Below are positions 24,201 to 33,200 of a stretch of DNA of 64,000 nucleotides, piece by piece (within the stretch, counting starts at the first letter, position 1; each line of letters begins with the position of its first letter). The DNA is from Helianthus annuus (taxonomy: Eukaryota > Streptophyta > Magnoliopsida > Asterales > Asteraceae). Both the position numbers and the translations under genes were made by a program. A model generated the notes under the pieces. The model worked only from the letters and a program-made list of their open reading frames with translations, searched no databases and had not been told where the DNA came from. The stretch is taken from contig NC_035434.2 of assembly GCF_002127325.2 (NCBI RefSeq), positions 150,981,116 to 151,045,115 of the forward strand. The letters run 5' to 3'.

Positions 24201-25061
24201 AGATACATTCTCAGCTGAAAATGCAGTCTTTGGAGAAGTTGCTTTTGGCATCATGCTCTTTGGATAATAGAGATCCAAATTCTGCTGAGAAGAAGAGTGA
24301 TTGACTTCGTAAGTTTTCTTCAGTTCCAGCTCGTGACTTTCAAGTCTCTCAGTCACCAAATCTGGAGTCAAATCTTTAGGAGCAATAGTGTTCTTCAACA
24401 TAAGCGCATAATATCTCCAATCAACCTCATCTGGTAATGAATCGAACAGTTTGTCAACTAGTTCTTCATCAGAAAACTTGATTTCATGTCTTGCTAACTC
24501 TAGTTTCAGATGACCGAACCTCTCTATCATTTTACACACCGATTCATTCTTTAGACAACCAAAAAGATCAAATTCTTTTCTAAGAAGCTTTCGTTTGTTC
24601 TTTACAATCTCTTTGCTTCCAAGACACTTCTTTCCGAGTTTATCCCACAAATCTTTAGCATTTGAGTAATCTATCAGCGAAATGATGTCTTCCCGCACCG
24701 ATTGAAACAATAATGCCACACACTTTTGCTCGGCCACAAAACTCTCAATCTCTTCAGCCGATCTCAATGCTTCACCATTCTTCTTTCCCTCGGCATAACC
24801 ATTCTTCATACTCTTCCAGCTGGGAAAAGCGAATGCCATCAACCAGTCTTCGAACTTTGTTGCCCACCTGCTGTAATCTTCTATAGCCATCAGCTTAGGA
24901 GGTTTGTTAAATGTTCCAAATACGCTTTCGGACTCCCAAGCTTCCTTCTTTCTTTCTTTCGGTGGACTCTTGTTTGCATTGCTTGAAGAGGTATCATTAT
25001 TTCCAGAACTTCCCGTGAAAGCGTACATGTCGCTGAAAGGATTCATGAAAACATCATCCAT
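21297..25061 (-). CDS. D gag, very long (about 1254 residues), two zinc knuckles
   Basis: Start chosen at ATG 25061 (MDDVFMNPFSDMYAF). Residues about 30-260 are a copia Gag domain (FNKPPKLMAIEDYSRWATKFEDW, DLWDKLGKKCLGS). A CCHC knuckle (CFKCKQKGHFKREC) lies near residue 418 and a second (CFRCEQVGHIARKC) near residue 1107. Between them are a Lys/Glu coiled coil (about 590-625) and a longer heptad-rich region (about 720-860), followed by Lys-rich segments. Ordinary copia Gag is about 300-400 residues, so this one is enlarged, as in the SIRE lineage. It is uninterrupted and ends at TAA 21297-21299, about 70 nt before pol, in a different frame from the pol start. It should form the particle and bind RNA. 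The function of the extension is unknown. Confidence 0.92.
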   Translation of the reverse strand: MDDVFMNPFSDMYAFTGSSGNNDTSSSNANKSPPKERKKEAWESESVFGTFNKPPKLMAIEDYSRWATKFEDWLMAFAFPSWKSMKNGYAEGKKNGEALRSAEEIESFVAEQKCVALLFQSVREDIISLIDYSNAKDLWDKLGKKCLGSKEIVKNKRKLLRKEFDLFGCLKNESVCKMIERFGHLKLELARHEIKFSDEELVDKLFDSLPDEVDWRYYALMLKNTIAPKDLTPDLVTERLESHELELKKTYEVNHSSSQQNLDLYYPKSMMPKATSPKTAFSAENVSSASKESQSSPSSGNHSGYHSGSTSSANRSDAKFSCNIAIDLKNAQNFDEESAKQQMVFLASVLESYEGLVAGKIGNTNLTKEDYDQIDPEEMELIDIRWAMASVVRRAQRFMEITGRKTIGGPSTKLGFDKSKVTCFKCKQKGHFKRECRNAYADESENPFRDDYYKKAIYHQNKSEPPRLKQFEDNRDKSRALAVIYNDEGYDWSKEVLPEEDAVGYAFMASNDEPIPWKDDRTEEQKYKYRKMIAENKIIRLSGIFLEARRANRWDPDRECYLDRYGNIAIDDKTLDIEAIIKEYKEEDEYWQHKWWGTPTEKMIEEEKEKERKEKEEKEKKEKEEIEKVKKADTSLIDTTQELMDENLGKMTDKVLAAKALEVDPNSVTESKGQVSQIASTNASGNKVDGNVDCKNCTKQCNFCSTVTYFNNEKIKNLTTKVKNVEEQILGRDRTVKASTKRIKELTAQIEHDKTEREKIKCENEKLILENRQISEKFEKLKSIVKDSDDRNGKTFKENEHLRAVVRIKEESINNQLDEIAKLKLKVQEAEIENERIQLKLNSYSSASFVLQHIVPKPIGKNKAGEDVFSDGTGVGFHKVPPPILDNYTKKQSSLVEIEEESDVKLPENIDVTFTSSNDEGVQNDVVKSVVDKELKPDCDTSEEDGCFLDKCIPKQKSKNNLDEESNLVMYKMMGSDKLFSDSEFPIENVNMNKLTNVFKLVEVELSAVNNLSHKKDRVYNKKSVNPPRFHNNNRNNWSGGYQGGKTYQKKNVSNKRFVEKKKFVNSSSSLADEENEIFSKSNKEFFEKRASQAQSEGTSQAADTLTCFRCEQVGHIARKCTYVKPKTEAVKAQQKKVDVKGKAPMCVEKKVVEKKKVKIDNVKVKTEPVKKLVTQNDKFYKRVAVTQQVWKPKIETKVEKKVSTSEEKKAEEPITVDYDANFPPLKAENFKIQIVRVKVAPKADEAWVDSMFD

Positions 25062-25133
25062 TTTGATTGTACCTGCAAAATCAATCAACACTTAGAAAAA
25101 TTTTCCGAAACTTTTGAAAATCAGGACACAAAA

Positions 25134-25378
25134 GCGAACCTATCTGTACAGATGACAGATAAGCGAACCCAACAATGTCACAACAACGTAACAAACAATG
25201 TCTTAAAAGCGAACCAGTTGATGTCCTATAAGCGGACCTCAACTATCACTAAAAGCGGACCAGAAAGTGTCACAAAAGCGGACCAGTGTTGTTCGTTCGA
25301 GCGGACCAAGTAATGCCCGTAAAAGCGAACTGAACACGAATTTAAAAGCGAATCTCGCGATGTCCGTAAAAGCGGACC
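25134..25378 (-). repeat. 23-bp tandem array (GGTYCGCTTTT units) in D leader
   Basis: Plus-strand GCGRACC cores end at 25140, 25169, 25215, 25238, 25261, 25284, 25307, 25331, 25354 and 25378. Spacings are 29, 46 (twice 23), then 23, 23, 23, 23, 24, 23 and 24. On the coding strand each unit reads GGTYCGC(TTTT) plus about 12 variable bases. The array lies between the primer site and the gag start; the same core also recurs in both LTRs. Confidence 0.88.
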
Positions 25379-25590
25379 ACAGTTTTTAACTGATTTTGAC
25401 CATTTTTAGTCCGAATTTTAGCCTGAAACTTTCTAGGGTTTGTTATTAGTATGATTTTCACGTTATACTCAATTTTCAGACAATTTCAATCGTAGGAACC
25501 ACTGAAAACCGAAAAAGTATGAGAGAACGTGAGTAGAAAAGAGAAATTTCTGCAGATATAAGCTGTAGTAGTATGAACTCCTCGTCCTGT

Positions 25591-25602
25591 GCTCTGATAC
25601 CA
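25591..25602 (-). promoter_or_regulatory. D primer-binding site (tRNA-iMet)
   Basis: The minus strand reads TGGTATCAGAGC, two bases inside the 5' LTR boundary at 25605. It sets the orientation of D. Confidence 0.9.
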
Positions 25603-25604
25603 CT

Positions 25605-26031
25605 TGTTGGACCGTTGTTTGACCCTAAAACGTCAGTCAAGGTAGCTCATCATCACATATAAAGGCGGAATCAGTACATATGATGTTACAACAGCTTGTC
25701 CTTTCAATTCCACTGCTTTTATTGCCTTCAAATGTAATTTTGACAGAGTTTTGCACCTGAGCATACACATACACGCACACAGATCCGCTCCAAATGACAG
25801 GTATTTATAGCCTAAGGTGGTTCGCTAATATGACAGGTCATATTAGCGGACCTGTTAAACTTTGACTTAAAAGCGGACCTCTAATGAACCTAAAAGCGGA
25901 CCTCTATACTAATGACCTTAAAAGCGGACCTACGTCTAATTTACATAATATTGACATTTTGACCACCTGTTGACCAGTCTTGACCTCAGACTTCTTGTAG
26001 ACGTAGTCAACAGACATTCTATGCATCAACA
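25605..26031 (-). repeat. D 5' LTR with TATA box
   Basis: Partner of 15669-16095. On the minus strand TATAAATA (25809-25802) lies downstream of the palindrome and the GGTCCGC copies, so those motifs sit in U3 next to the promoter. No gene. Confidence 0.93.
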
Positions 26032-27888
26032 GGACTCTATTAGGACCAGGTTACATGATGGTTTAACCCTCCGTGACCGGTTCGTTGTTTGTCCAAGTCT
26101 TTATCACATTTCCGTTAAATGCTTAAAAGTTGACCGTAACGCCCTTTTTACTTTAAAACGAGAATTTTGAATATGTGAAAGGACAATAACCTTAGTTATT
26201 GATTTCTAAGCATGTCCCTAAAATTTCACGTCAATCCGAGGTCCAGAATAGGAGTTATGCTAAATAGCGCAATTACGGAAACTTTAGTAATTAAACGGCG
26301 CATTAAGCATAAAGCCAATCTAAACCCAAATTTAGGCACCAAACCTTTTATACACTGATGTAAAATAATATTTTGGAATTTTTAAAAATTTTTAATTATC
26401 TTTAACTTGCTCATAACTTGCGGTTATGGCATCGGTTCGGTAAATACCGAATATAGCCTTTTCAAGCATAACTTGAGTTCTACAAGGTCTTTTGACCCGA
26501 TTCCAGCTGCTACTGATTTTAAATAATAAATAGAGTATTTTGGACTTTATAAACTGTTCGGAAAACTCAGATTTCATGTAGAACTCAGAAACCTCTTTTA
26601 TAATCTTTAAAATGACCGAAATACCCCTACGGGGCATATAATGGATTTAAACTCGTTATGGGCATTATGGAAGGTATCCTACTGATACCACAACCTGTTT
26701 AAAGCATATTGACTTAGGAAACTTGTGTAGGACTCTTACGGTTACCCGTTACGCCTTTTGCGTACACGGTCCGGTTTATGTAACTAGTTTACATAAACTA
26801 GCCGAAACGGGTCAAATCTTATTGTTTTGACCTCAAAATCCAGAGTGTGGTTATATTACCCATATAAAACAAGTCTTCAAACTTATTGGGTCCGAATCAC
26901 ATTCCATTCCCGGTTTTCGCATTTCACGCGATTAAACCGTAATTATCCCTTGAAACTGACCGGTCTAAGCTAAGGCTAAATTAAAGACCCGTTAGGATTC
27001 TAATAGGTTGTTTAAACCTTCGTTCCAGAGTAGGAGACCAGTAAAAGAAACTTGCATTTGTTTATTAAGGATAATACTTGCTCAGGTAAATACTTTTAAC
27101 TTATTTTCCATTATACGGGCTTGGGTTACGGTATTTAAAATACCGCTTGGTCGGGCAATTGACCCCAACTCATTAGTAGTCGGGTGATTTCAATGTGACC
27201 CGTTTAAAAATTGGTTTTGTTGGCTTTACGCCTTTGGGAGCTTAATGACCATGTCCCGGATATCCTTGGCATCATTTTACGAAATGGCCACGACCCCGAC
27301 ACACGGGTGTAGGCGTACACCCGTAATGTTTCTATATTATTAAAGGTATAACCGTTGGTTTTCCCGCCACGACTTTATGCTTTGTGGCGTGTCTATTAAC
27401 CTTAAACCCGGCACGACCCGGGCGACCGAACGCATAGTAAACATGTAATTCTTTTACAAGATAATTATAAATTATCCCAAGTTATAAATAGTTTGTGCCT
27501 TGTGCATTCAAATCAATTTTATTAAACATTTTACAAAAGTGTCGGTTGAATGTATTTACCAGTGTAAACTGACGTATTTTCCCCAAAAAGATTAATGCAG
27601 GTTCTACTCGTAATAGGCTGGCCACTCCTTAGCATCGTTAGAGTCTCGCAAGCTTGGGATGCCAATATCTGTTGAACAATAATTTTATATTTTATTTTGA
27701 TCCCCTGTGGATTTGTTTCGGCTACTCGTGATACTTGGATATTATAATCAGTGGTTGAAATATAATTTATCTTTATGCTTCCGCTGTGCATTTATATATT
27801 GTGTGGTTTAACTATATTGTTGCCAACTACGTCACGGTAATCCCCCACCGGGCCCACCGGTGAAACACATGGAAAACGGGGTGTGACA
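26032..27888 (+). repeat. C 5' LTR, right part
   Basis: Continues the C LTR after D, starting with the second GGACT. It matches 36336-38182. Short frames here are not genes. It ends with the palindrome ACCGG-GCCCA-CCGGT (27847-27861) and CGGGGTGTGACA. Confidence 0.93.
27569..27601 (+). promoter_or_regulatory. Candidate branch point and 3' splice site in C LTR
   Basis: CTGAC (27569-27573), a pyrimidine run GTATTTTCCCC, then TGCAG|G ending at 27600, 288 nt before the LTR end. The block AAACTGACGTATTTT is nearly identical in F (43323 onwards) and E (45154 onwards). Confidence 0.4.
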
Positions 27889-27891
27889 GGT

Positions 27892-27904
27892 TGGTATCAG
27901 AGCC
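27892..27904 (+). promoter_or_regulatory. C primer-binding site (tRNA-iMet)
   Basis: TGGTATCAGAGCC, three bases after the LTR end at 27888. Confidence 0.92.
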
Positions 27905-28061
27905 AACGTTGAGTGAATTAAACACTATCTGTATGTGTTTAATCTCAATGACACAATTGCACATACTTGAGTCTAGACAAGAACATAGGACAAATTCAAA
28001 TTTTTATTCCAGTTTGTCTTTTATTGTTTATTGTGGTTTAAAGATTTGTTAAGAAGGAAAT

Positions 28062-29291
28062 ATGCCACCAGCAATTAGAAGAGGAGGAAGAGGCAAAGGG
28101 CCGATCACTACTCATAATGATCACGAGGCCGGACCTTCGAACATGCGAGCTCCTTCCAGTACAAGGAGTGAAGAACCTCAGAGACGTAGAAGGAACCTCT
28201 TTGAACCTGCAAGACGGTCTACCTCACACAGTTCGACACCTTCATACCGTCACTCTTTTGGACCAGATTCGGAGAACAATCCCAGTAACCCTCAACCTTC
28301 GTTTATACCTCTCCAGCGATCTGCTTCGCACCGTTCCTATGGAGATCCTACTCCTTTCTTTCAAGGCTGATTTAACCCGGCTGATTATGTCCAAGAATCA
28401 ATAGGTTATAACCCTTTAGGACCTGAAGACCATTTCTCCGAAGATAATGCGGTAGATATGGATGAAGACACGGATCCCATAGAACCTGCAAGAGGTACTC
28501 CCAACCATCCAATCGAGATCTCTGATGGGTCATCCTTCCATGGAACACCCTATCAAGGTCCCGACAGTTACCAGGCGAGGTTTAACCAGTGTGATTGGTA
28601 CTTCACACCTTCTCATCACTTCTCGCCTCATGAACAACAGCAGCAACAGGATCCTTCCGAGGATTCGCCTTTCATGGCAGTTACGCCACCGCCTCCTCCG
28701 CCACCAGTTCAGCAAGCACCTCCTGATCTGCCAAGGCGTAGGAGATCAGGCGCACGGATGTCCACCCGAGGAGAGGAATTCCACTTTAGCACCCTTCGCC
28801 ACTCGAGTGCAAGTCACTTTCCGCCAGTGCCTGAAGAACCACAGTTAGGGGAACCTTCTGGTCACCCTGCAGAGGTGAATTCTGCACCGGTTGCACCACC
28901 TCCGCCACCATTTGGATATGACAATCCGATACCAGCGTACGCTGGTTCCACCGCGTACAACCCGTTTGAGCATCCGACTCACACGCACTACAACTATAAT
29001 TATGATGCCGACCCATACGTGGTAGCGGCTAATTACAATGCCCTCCATCCCGACAAAGCTTATGGAAGCCTTTGGGGAGTAGATTACTCAGCTCATGGGT
29101 ATCCAGCACCTCCTAGACCTCCGGTTCAACAACCGTCGCAGCAGCCACGTTTTTCTCCACCGGAGCAAGAAGAAATCCTCCACCGTCTAAACCGAGTGGA
29201 ACGAGACTTTGAGCAAGAACGTAAAAGTAATCGTGGATTCCTCAAAGGCCTAGCAAACCTACTAAAAGGGAGGAAGAAACGAGATCATTAG
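28062..29291 (+). pseudogene. C accessory ORF (Pro-rich, one nonsense codon)
   Basis: ATG at 28062 begins MPPAIRRGGRGKG, an RG-rich basic start, followed by HDHEAGPS-like text shared with E. TGA at 28368-28370 interrupts the frame, which then continues in phase to the stop at 29289-29291. The middle is Pro/Gln/His-rich (GTPNHPIEISDGS, PPPPPPPVQQAP). The C-terminus is a charged helix (EEILHRLNRVERDFEQE) ending in a basic tail (LLKGRKKRDH). The E copy at 45684-46964 is uninterrupted and aligns along its length, so this was one ORF of about 409 codons. No catalytic motif or membrane segment. A role in RNA or particle binding would fit the RG box and basic tail but is inference. Confidence 0.8.
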
Positions 29292-29328
29292 TCTCTTCGG
29301 GTACGATAGTATTTACTATTACAATCAA

Positions 29329-29541
29329 GTCCCTGCGAGGACATTTGCCTTAAGTATTTTAGTCCCTGCGAGGACATTTATCGTGTTTAGTCCCTGCGTG
29401 GACAATTGCATTTCAGTCCCTGCGTGGACTTATCTTTTAGTCCCTGTGTAGACATCTATCTATGTATTTGGTCCCTGCGTGGACTTGTTTTCTGTAAACC
29501 TTTGCGTAGGTATTTATTTATCTAAAAGTCCCGTTTAGGGC
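29329..29541 (+). repeat. Array of short hairpins with constant loop (C leader)
   Basis: Seven hairpins with a 6-nt loop. GTCC-CTGCGA-GGAC occurs at 29329 and 29362. GTCC-CTGCGT-GGAC occurs at 29390, 29416 and 29471. A decayed copy with loop CTGTGT is at 29440. ACCT-TTGCGT-AGGT is at 29498. A CCC-GTTTA-GGG element closes the array at 29528-29541. Units are 20-33 nt apart. The ACCT/AGGT copy has changed on both sides of the stem. Confidence 0.88.
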
Positions 29542-30265
29542 AGTGTGTGACCATTATTATGATTAATGGAATATATGTTTAAATTTCATTTTTGTTATTA
29601 TATACATATTTATATGAAATGGATCAAAGATCATTCCTTTTTAAATTAATCTGCCTAAATAAAGAATCTTAATAGTGAAACCTAGCCTGGTGTCATTATA
29701 AGACCCGGCCAAGATGGTAAGACTTAATTAAAAGATTCAGATTCCAGTTAACCTCTGTAAACACGTTAACATCCTTGACGGATGTGATTCGTTAAAAATC
29801 ACACCCGTCATTCTTATACAAGAATCCTTCAAGGATTCCAAGACCCAAATTAATGATTTATAAATCATGGGCTAAATCGTCAACAAAGATGATCATTTAT
29901 CAAACATCCATTGGTGATGTAGTGCCCACGGGCCATACTTATTGTCATATAAGACAAAAGATAGTTGTAGTCTATGACTCCCTGTCAGAAAAGGTAAAAG
30001 GACTACGGTTCAAACCTCCATGCCTTGATTCTCGGTAATCCCGTCTTATATTATAAAAACGTCCTTGTGACTAGGCTTTTGTGCCACTAACTATATTAAT
30101 TTGTAAATAGGATAAGTTATATTCAATCCTAAATAACAGTGAGTAACAAATTAACCAAATATGGTCTATGTTTACCATGGTTAATGAATTGCCATAACAG
30201 ACAATTCCATAATAAACTCCTAAATAAAACTTTGTCATTATCTTCTGTAGCAGATTCGAGTTACA
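29542..30265 (+). other. C leader between hairpin array and gag, no gene
   Basis: AT-rich sequence partly conserved with E (GGCCAAGATGGTAAGAC at 29707 against GGCCATGATGGTAAAAC). GGTAAGA at 29715 resembles a 5' splice site. TTCTGTAGCAG just before the gag ATG resembles a 3' splice site. No credible ORF. Confidence 0.5.
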
Positions 30266-33200
30266 ATGGCTGAACCAAGTGGAGTTAATAGTCATTTGAA
30301 GGAGGATGACAATGATAACGCCCAGATTCATTTAACGGGCGCTGAACTAAAAGCTTTGGTAGACAACGCTGTTAAGGCAGCCTTGGATCGAAAGTACGAA
30401 GAATACACCGAGTCCCGAAGCAGAACCCTATCTACACCACACTCAAAGCCAAAAACCCACTCTAAATCTCACAGCAAACCACCCTCGACTCCGTCTAAGC
30501 CTAAGAAGGACGACGATAGACACTCATCCAATGAGAATAGCGTCCACCCTAAGAAGAAAGTGGTCGATGATACACCTCGCGCCAGGGGTTGCACATATAA
30601 GTATTTAGTTTCCTACAAACCCCGATATTTTACTAGGGAAAAGGGTGCGATGGATAGTATGACCTAGTTAGACGAGATGGACACTGTTGTGGACATCAGT
30701 GGTTGTGCTGAGAGAGACTTGGTGAAGTTTGTTTCACAGTCGTTCAAGGGTGAAGCCCTAGCGTGGTGGAGATCTCTGGTTCAAGCCTCTGGGAAGGCTG
30801 TTTTGTATAGCATGACATGGGAGGAATTTATGGCTCTCATCAAGGAAAATTACTGCCCTCAGCACGAGGTTGAGAAGATAGAGTCTGATTTCTTATCGTT
30901 GGTCATGAAGAACCTGGATTGCCAGGCATATCTCACGACTTTCAACACTCTGTCGAGATTGGTTCCATACCTTGTTACACTGGAACCCAAACGGATTGCG
31001 CGCTTCATTGGGGGTTTGGCCCCAGAAATAAAAGCTAGCGTAAAGGCTTTTAGGCCTGCTACCTTCAGATCCGTGGAAGATATATCTCTGTCTCTCACGC
31101 TTGATGCAGTGAGGCAGAGATCGTTGAGAAATGCCGATAGCGAAAAGAGGAAACGTGAGGATGATGATTCACGTAGGTCCAACAAGAAGCATCGGGGCAA
31201 TCGTGACCACAAGAGGGGGTCAGAGAACAAGAAGAATGACCGACAGTCGGGCGATAAGCCCTTGTGCAAGATCTGTCAGAAGCACCATTTTGGAAGGTGC
31301 AGGTTTGAGAAGAAATCCCCACCGAAGGCATGTGGGATATGCAAGTCCTCTGAGCATAGGACTCTTGAGTGCAAGAAACTCAAGGATGCAACTTGCTATA
31401 GTTGCAACGAGAAAGGGCATATCAAGACGAACTGCCCAAAGTTAGTGAAGAAGGCTGAAGATGGGAAGAAGACCAATGCGAGGGTCTTTCAGATGGATGT
31501 TAAAGAGGCTATCCAGAACGACAACGTTATAACCGGTACGTTTCTTATCAATGATGTATTCGTAAGAGTATTGTTTGATTCTGGAGCAGATAAATCCTTT
31601 GTAGATGATAAGTTCTGCGATTTGTTAAAATTGCCTGTTAAAACCTTGAATGTAAAATATGAAGTAGAACTAGCTGATGGGACTATGGGGACAGTTTCAA
31701 CTGTTTTAGATGGATGTGTTATATCCATTAGGAATCACTCATTTCCTTTATCCCTGTTACCCTTTAAATTAGCTGGTTTCGATGTAGTATTGGGTATGGA
31801 TTGGTTATCGCATAACCAAGCCCAAATCGTGTGCAACCAGAAACAAGTGGTAATCAAGACTCCGTCTGGAGAACCACTTACCATCCAAGGAGATACTCGA
31901 CATGGATTGCCTGCACATGTATCTATGCTAAAGGCATCCAGATGTTTGAAGAAAGGATGTGTCATTTATATGGCACAGGTAACCATCGGTGAGGAGAAAC
32001 CCAGAATTGAAGACATCCCAATCATCTCTGACTATCCCGAAGTTTTTCCAGAAGAACTGCCTGGTTTGCCACCAGACAGACAAGTGGAATTCAGTATCGA
32101 CATCATTCCAGGAGCCGCACCTATTGCGAGAGCACCTTATAGATTGGCACCCACGGAAATGAAAGAATTGAGGACGCAGCTAGATGATCTGCTGGCCAAA
32201 GGTTTTGTTAGACCAAGTTCATCTCCTTGGGGAGCGCCAATCCTGTTCGTCAAGAAGAAAGATGGTTCGATGCGTCTATGCATCGATTACCGTGAGCTAA
32301 ATAAAGTTACAATCAATTATAGGTATCCTTTGCCCAGGATCGACGATTTGTTCGATCAGTTGCAAGGAGCGAGCTACTTCTCCAAGATTGACCTAAGGTC
32401 AGGGTACCATCAATTAAAGGTCAAGGACGAAGACGTGCATAAAACTGCATTTAGGACTCGATATGGTCATTTTGAGTTCCTAGTGATGCCTTTTGGGCTC
32501 ACCAATGCACCTGCCGCATTCATGGATCTCATGAATCGCGTTTGCAAGCCTTATTTGGATAAATTTGTCATTGTCTTCATCGATGACATCCTTATCTACT
32601 CGAAGAGTCAAGCTGACCACAAAAAGCATCTTCGATGTATTCTCAAACTGCTTCATCAAGAAAAGCTTTATGCCAAGTTCTCTAAATGTGACTTTTGTCT
32701 ACGAGAAGTCCAGTTCCTTGGGCATGTAGTCAGCGAGCGTGGTATCCAGGTGGATCCCGCTAAAGTTGAAGCCGTCATGAACTAGCAGGAGCCGAAGACA
32801 CCTACGGAGATTCGCAGTTTCCTAGGTCTAGCAGGATACTACAGACGCTTCATCGAAAACTTTTCAAGAATTGCTGCACCCCTAACTTCTTTAACTAGAA
32901 AGAAAATAAAGTTCAATTGGGGCCCTAAGCAGCAAGAAGCTTTTGATATCCTCAAACAAAAGCTGAGCAATGCTCCAGTGTTGACATTGCCAGGCGGAAT
33001 GGACAAATTTGTCGTATATTGTGATGCATCGCACACCGGTATGGGTTGTGTGCTTATGCAGAGGGGCAAGGTGATTGCCTATGCTTCGCGACAATTGAAA
33101 GTGCATGAAAAGAACTACACCGGGTGCCGTTGTATTTGCACTAAAGCTTTGGAGGCATTACCTTTATGGCATTAAATTTGTGATCTATTATGATCACAAA

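Larger units (their letters stand above)
15669..26031 (-). mobile_element. Element D: Ty1/copia (SIRE-like), minus strand, inside C 5' LTR
   Basis: LTRs at 15669-16095 and 25605-26031 (427 bp each) start TGTTGGACC and end ATCAACA, with TSD GGACT at 15664-15668 and 26032-26036. The LTR pair differs at only about four positions by eye. Coding runs on the minus strand, so the right LTR is the 5' one. Order: primer site, repeat-rich leader, a very long gag, then pol in copia order (protease, integrase, RT, RNase H). The RNase H tail ([19 protein letters not shown]) and the large gag fit the SIRE/Maximus lineage. The short LTR is unusual for that lineage, and no envelope-like ORF is seen. One frameshift and one stop damage pol. 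Confidence 0.95.

Noticed and set aside
29329..29511. CRISPR-like spaced short repeats
   Set aside because: Repeats are 14 bp with irregular 20-33 nt steps in a plant retrotransposon leader. No cas gene is present and the repeat itself is a hairpin with changing stems.
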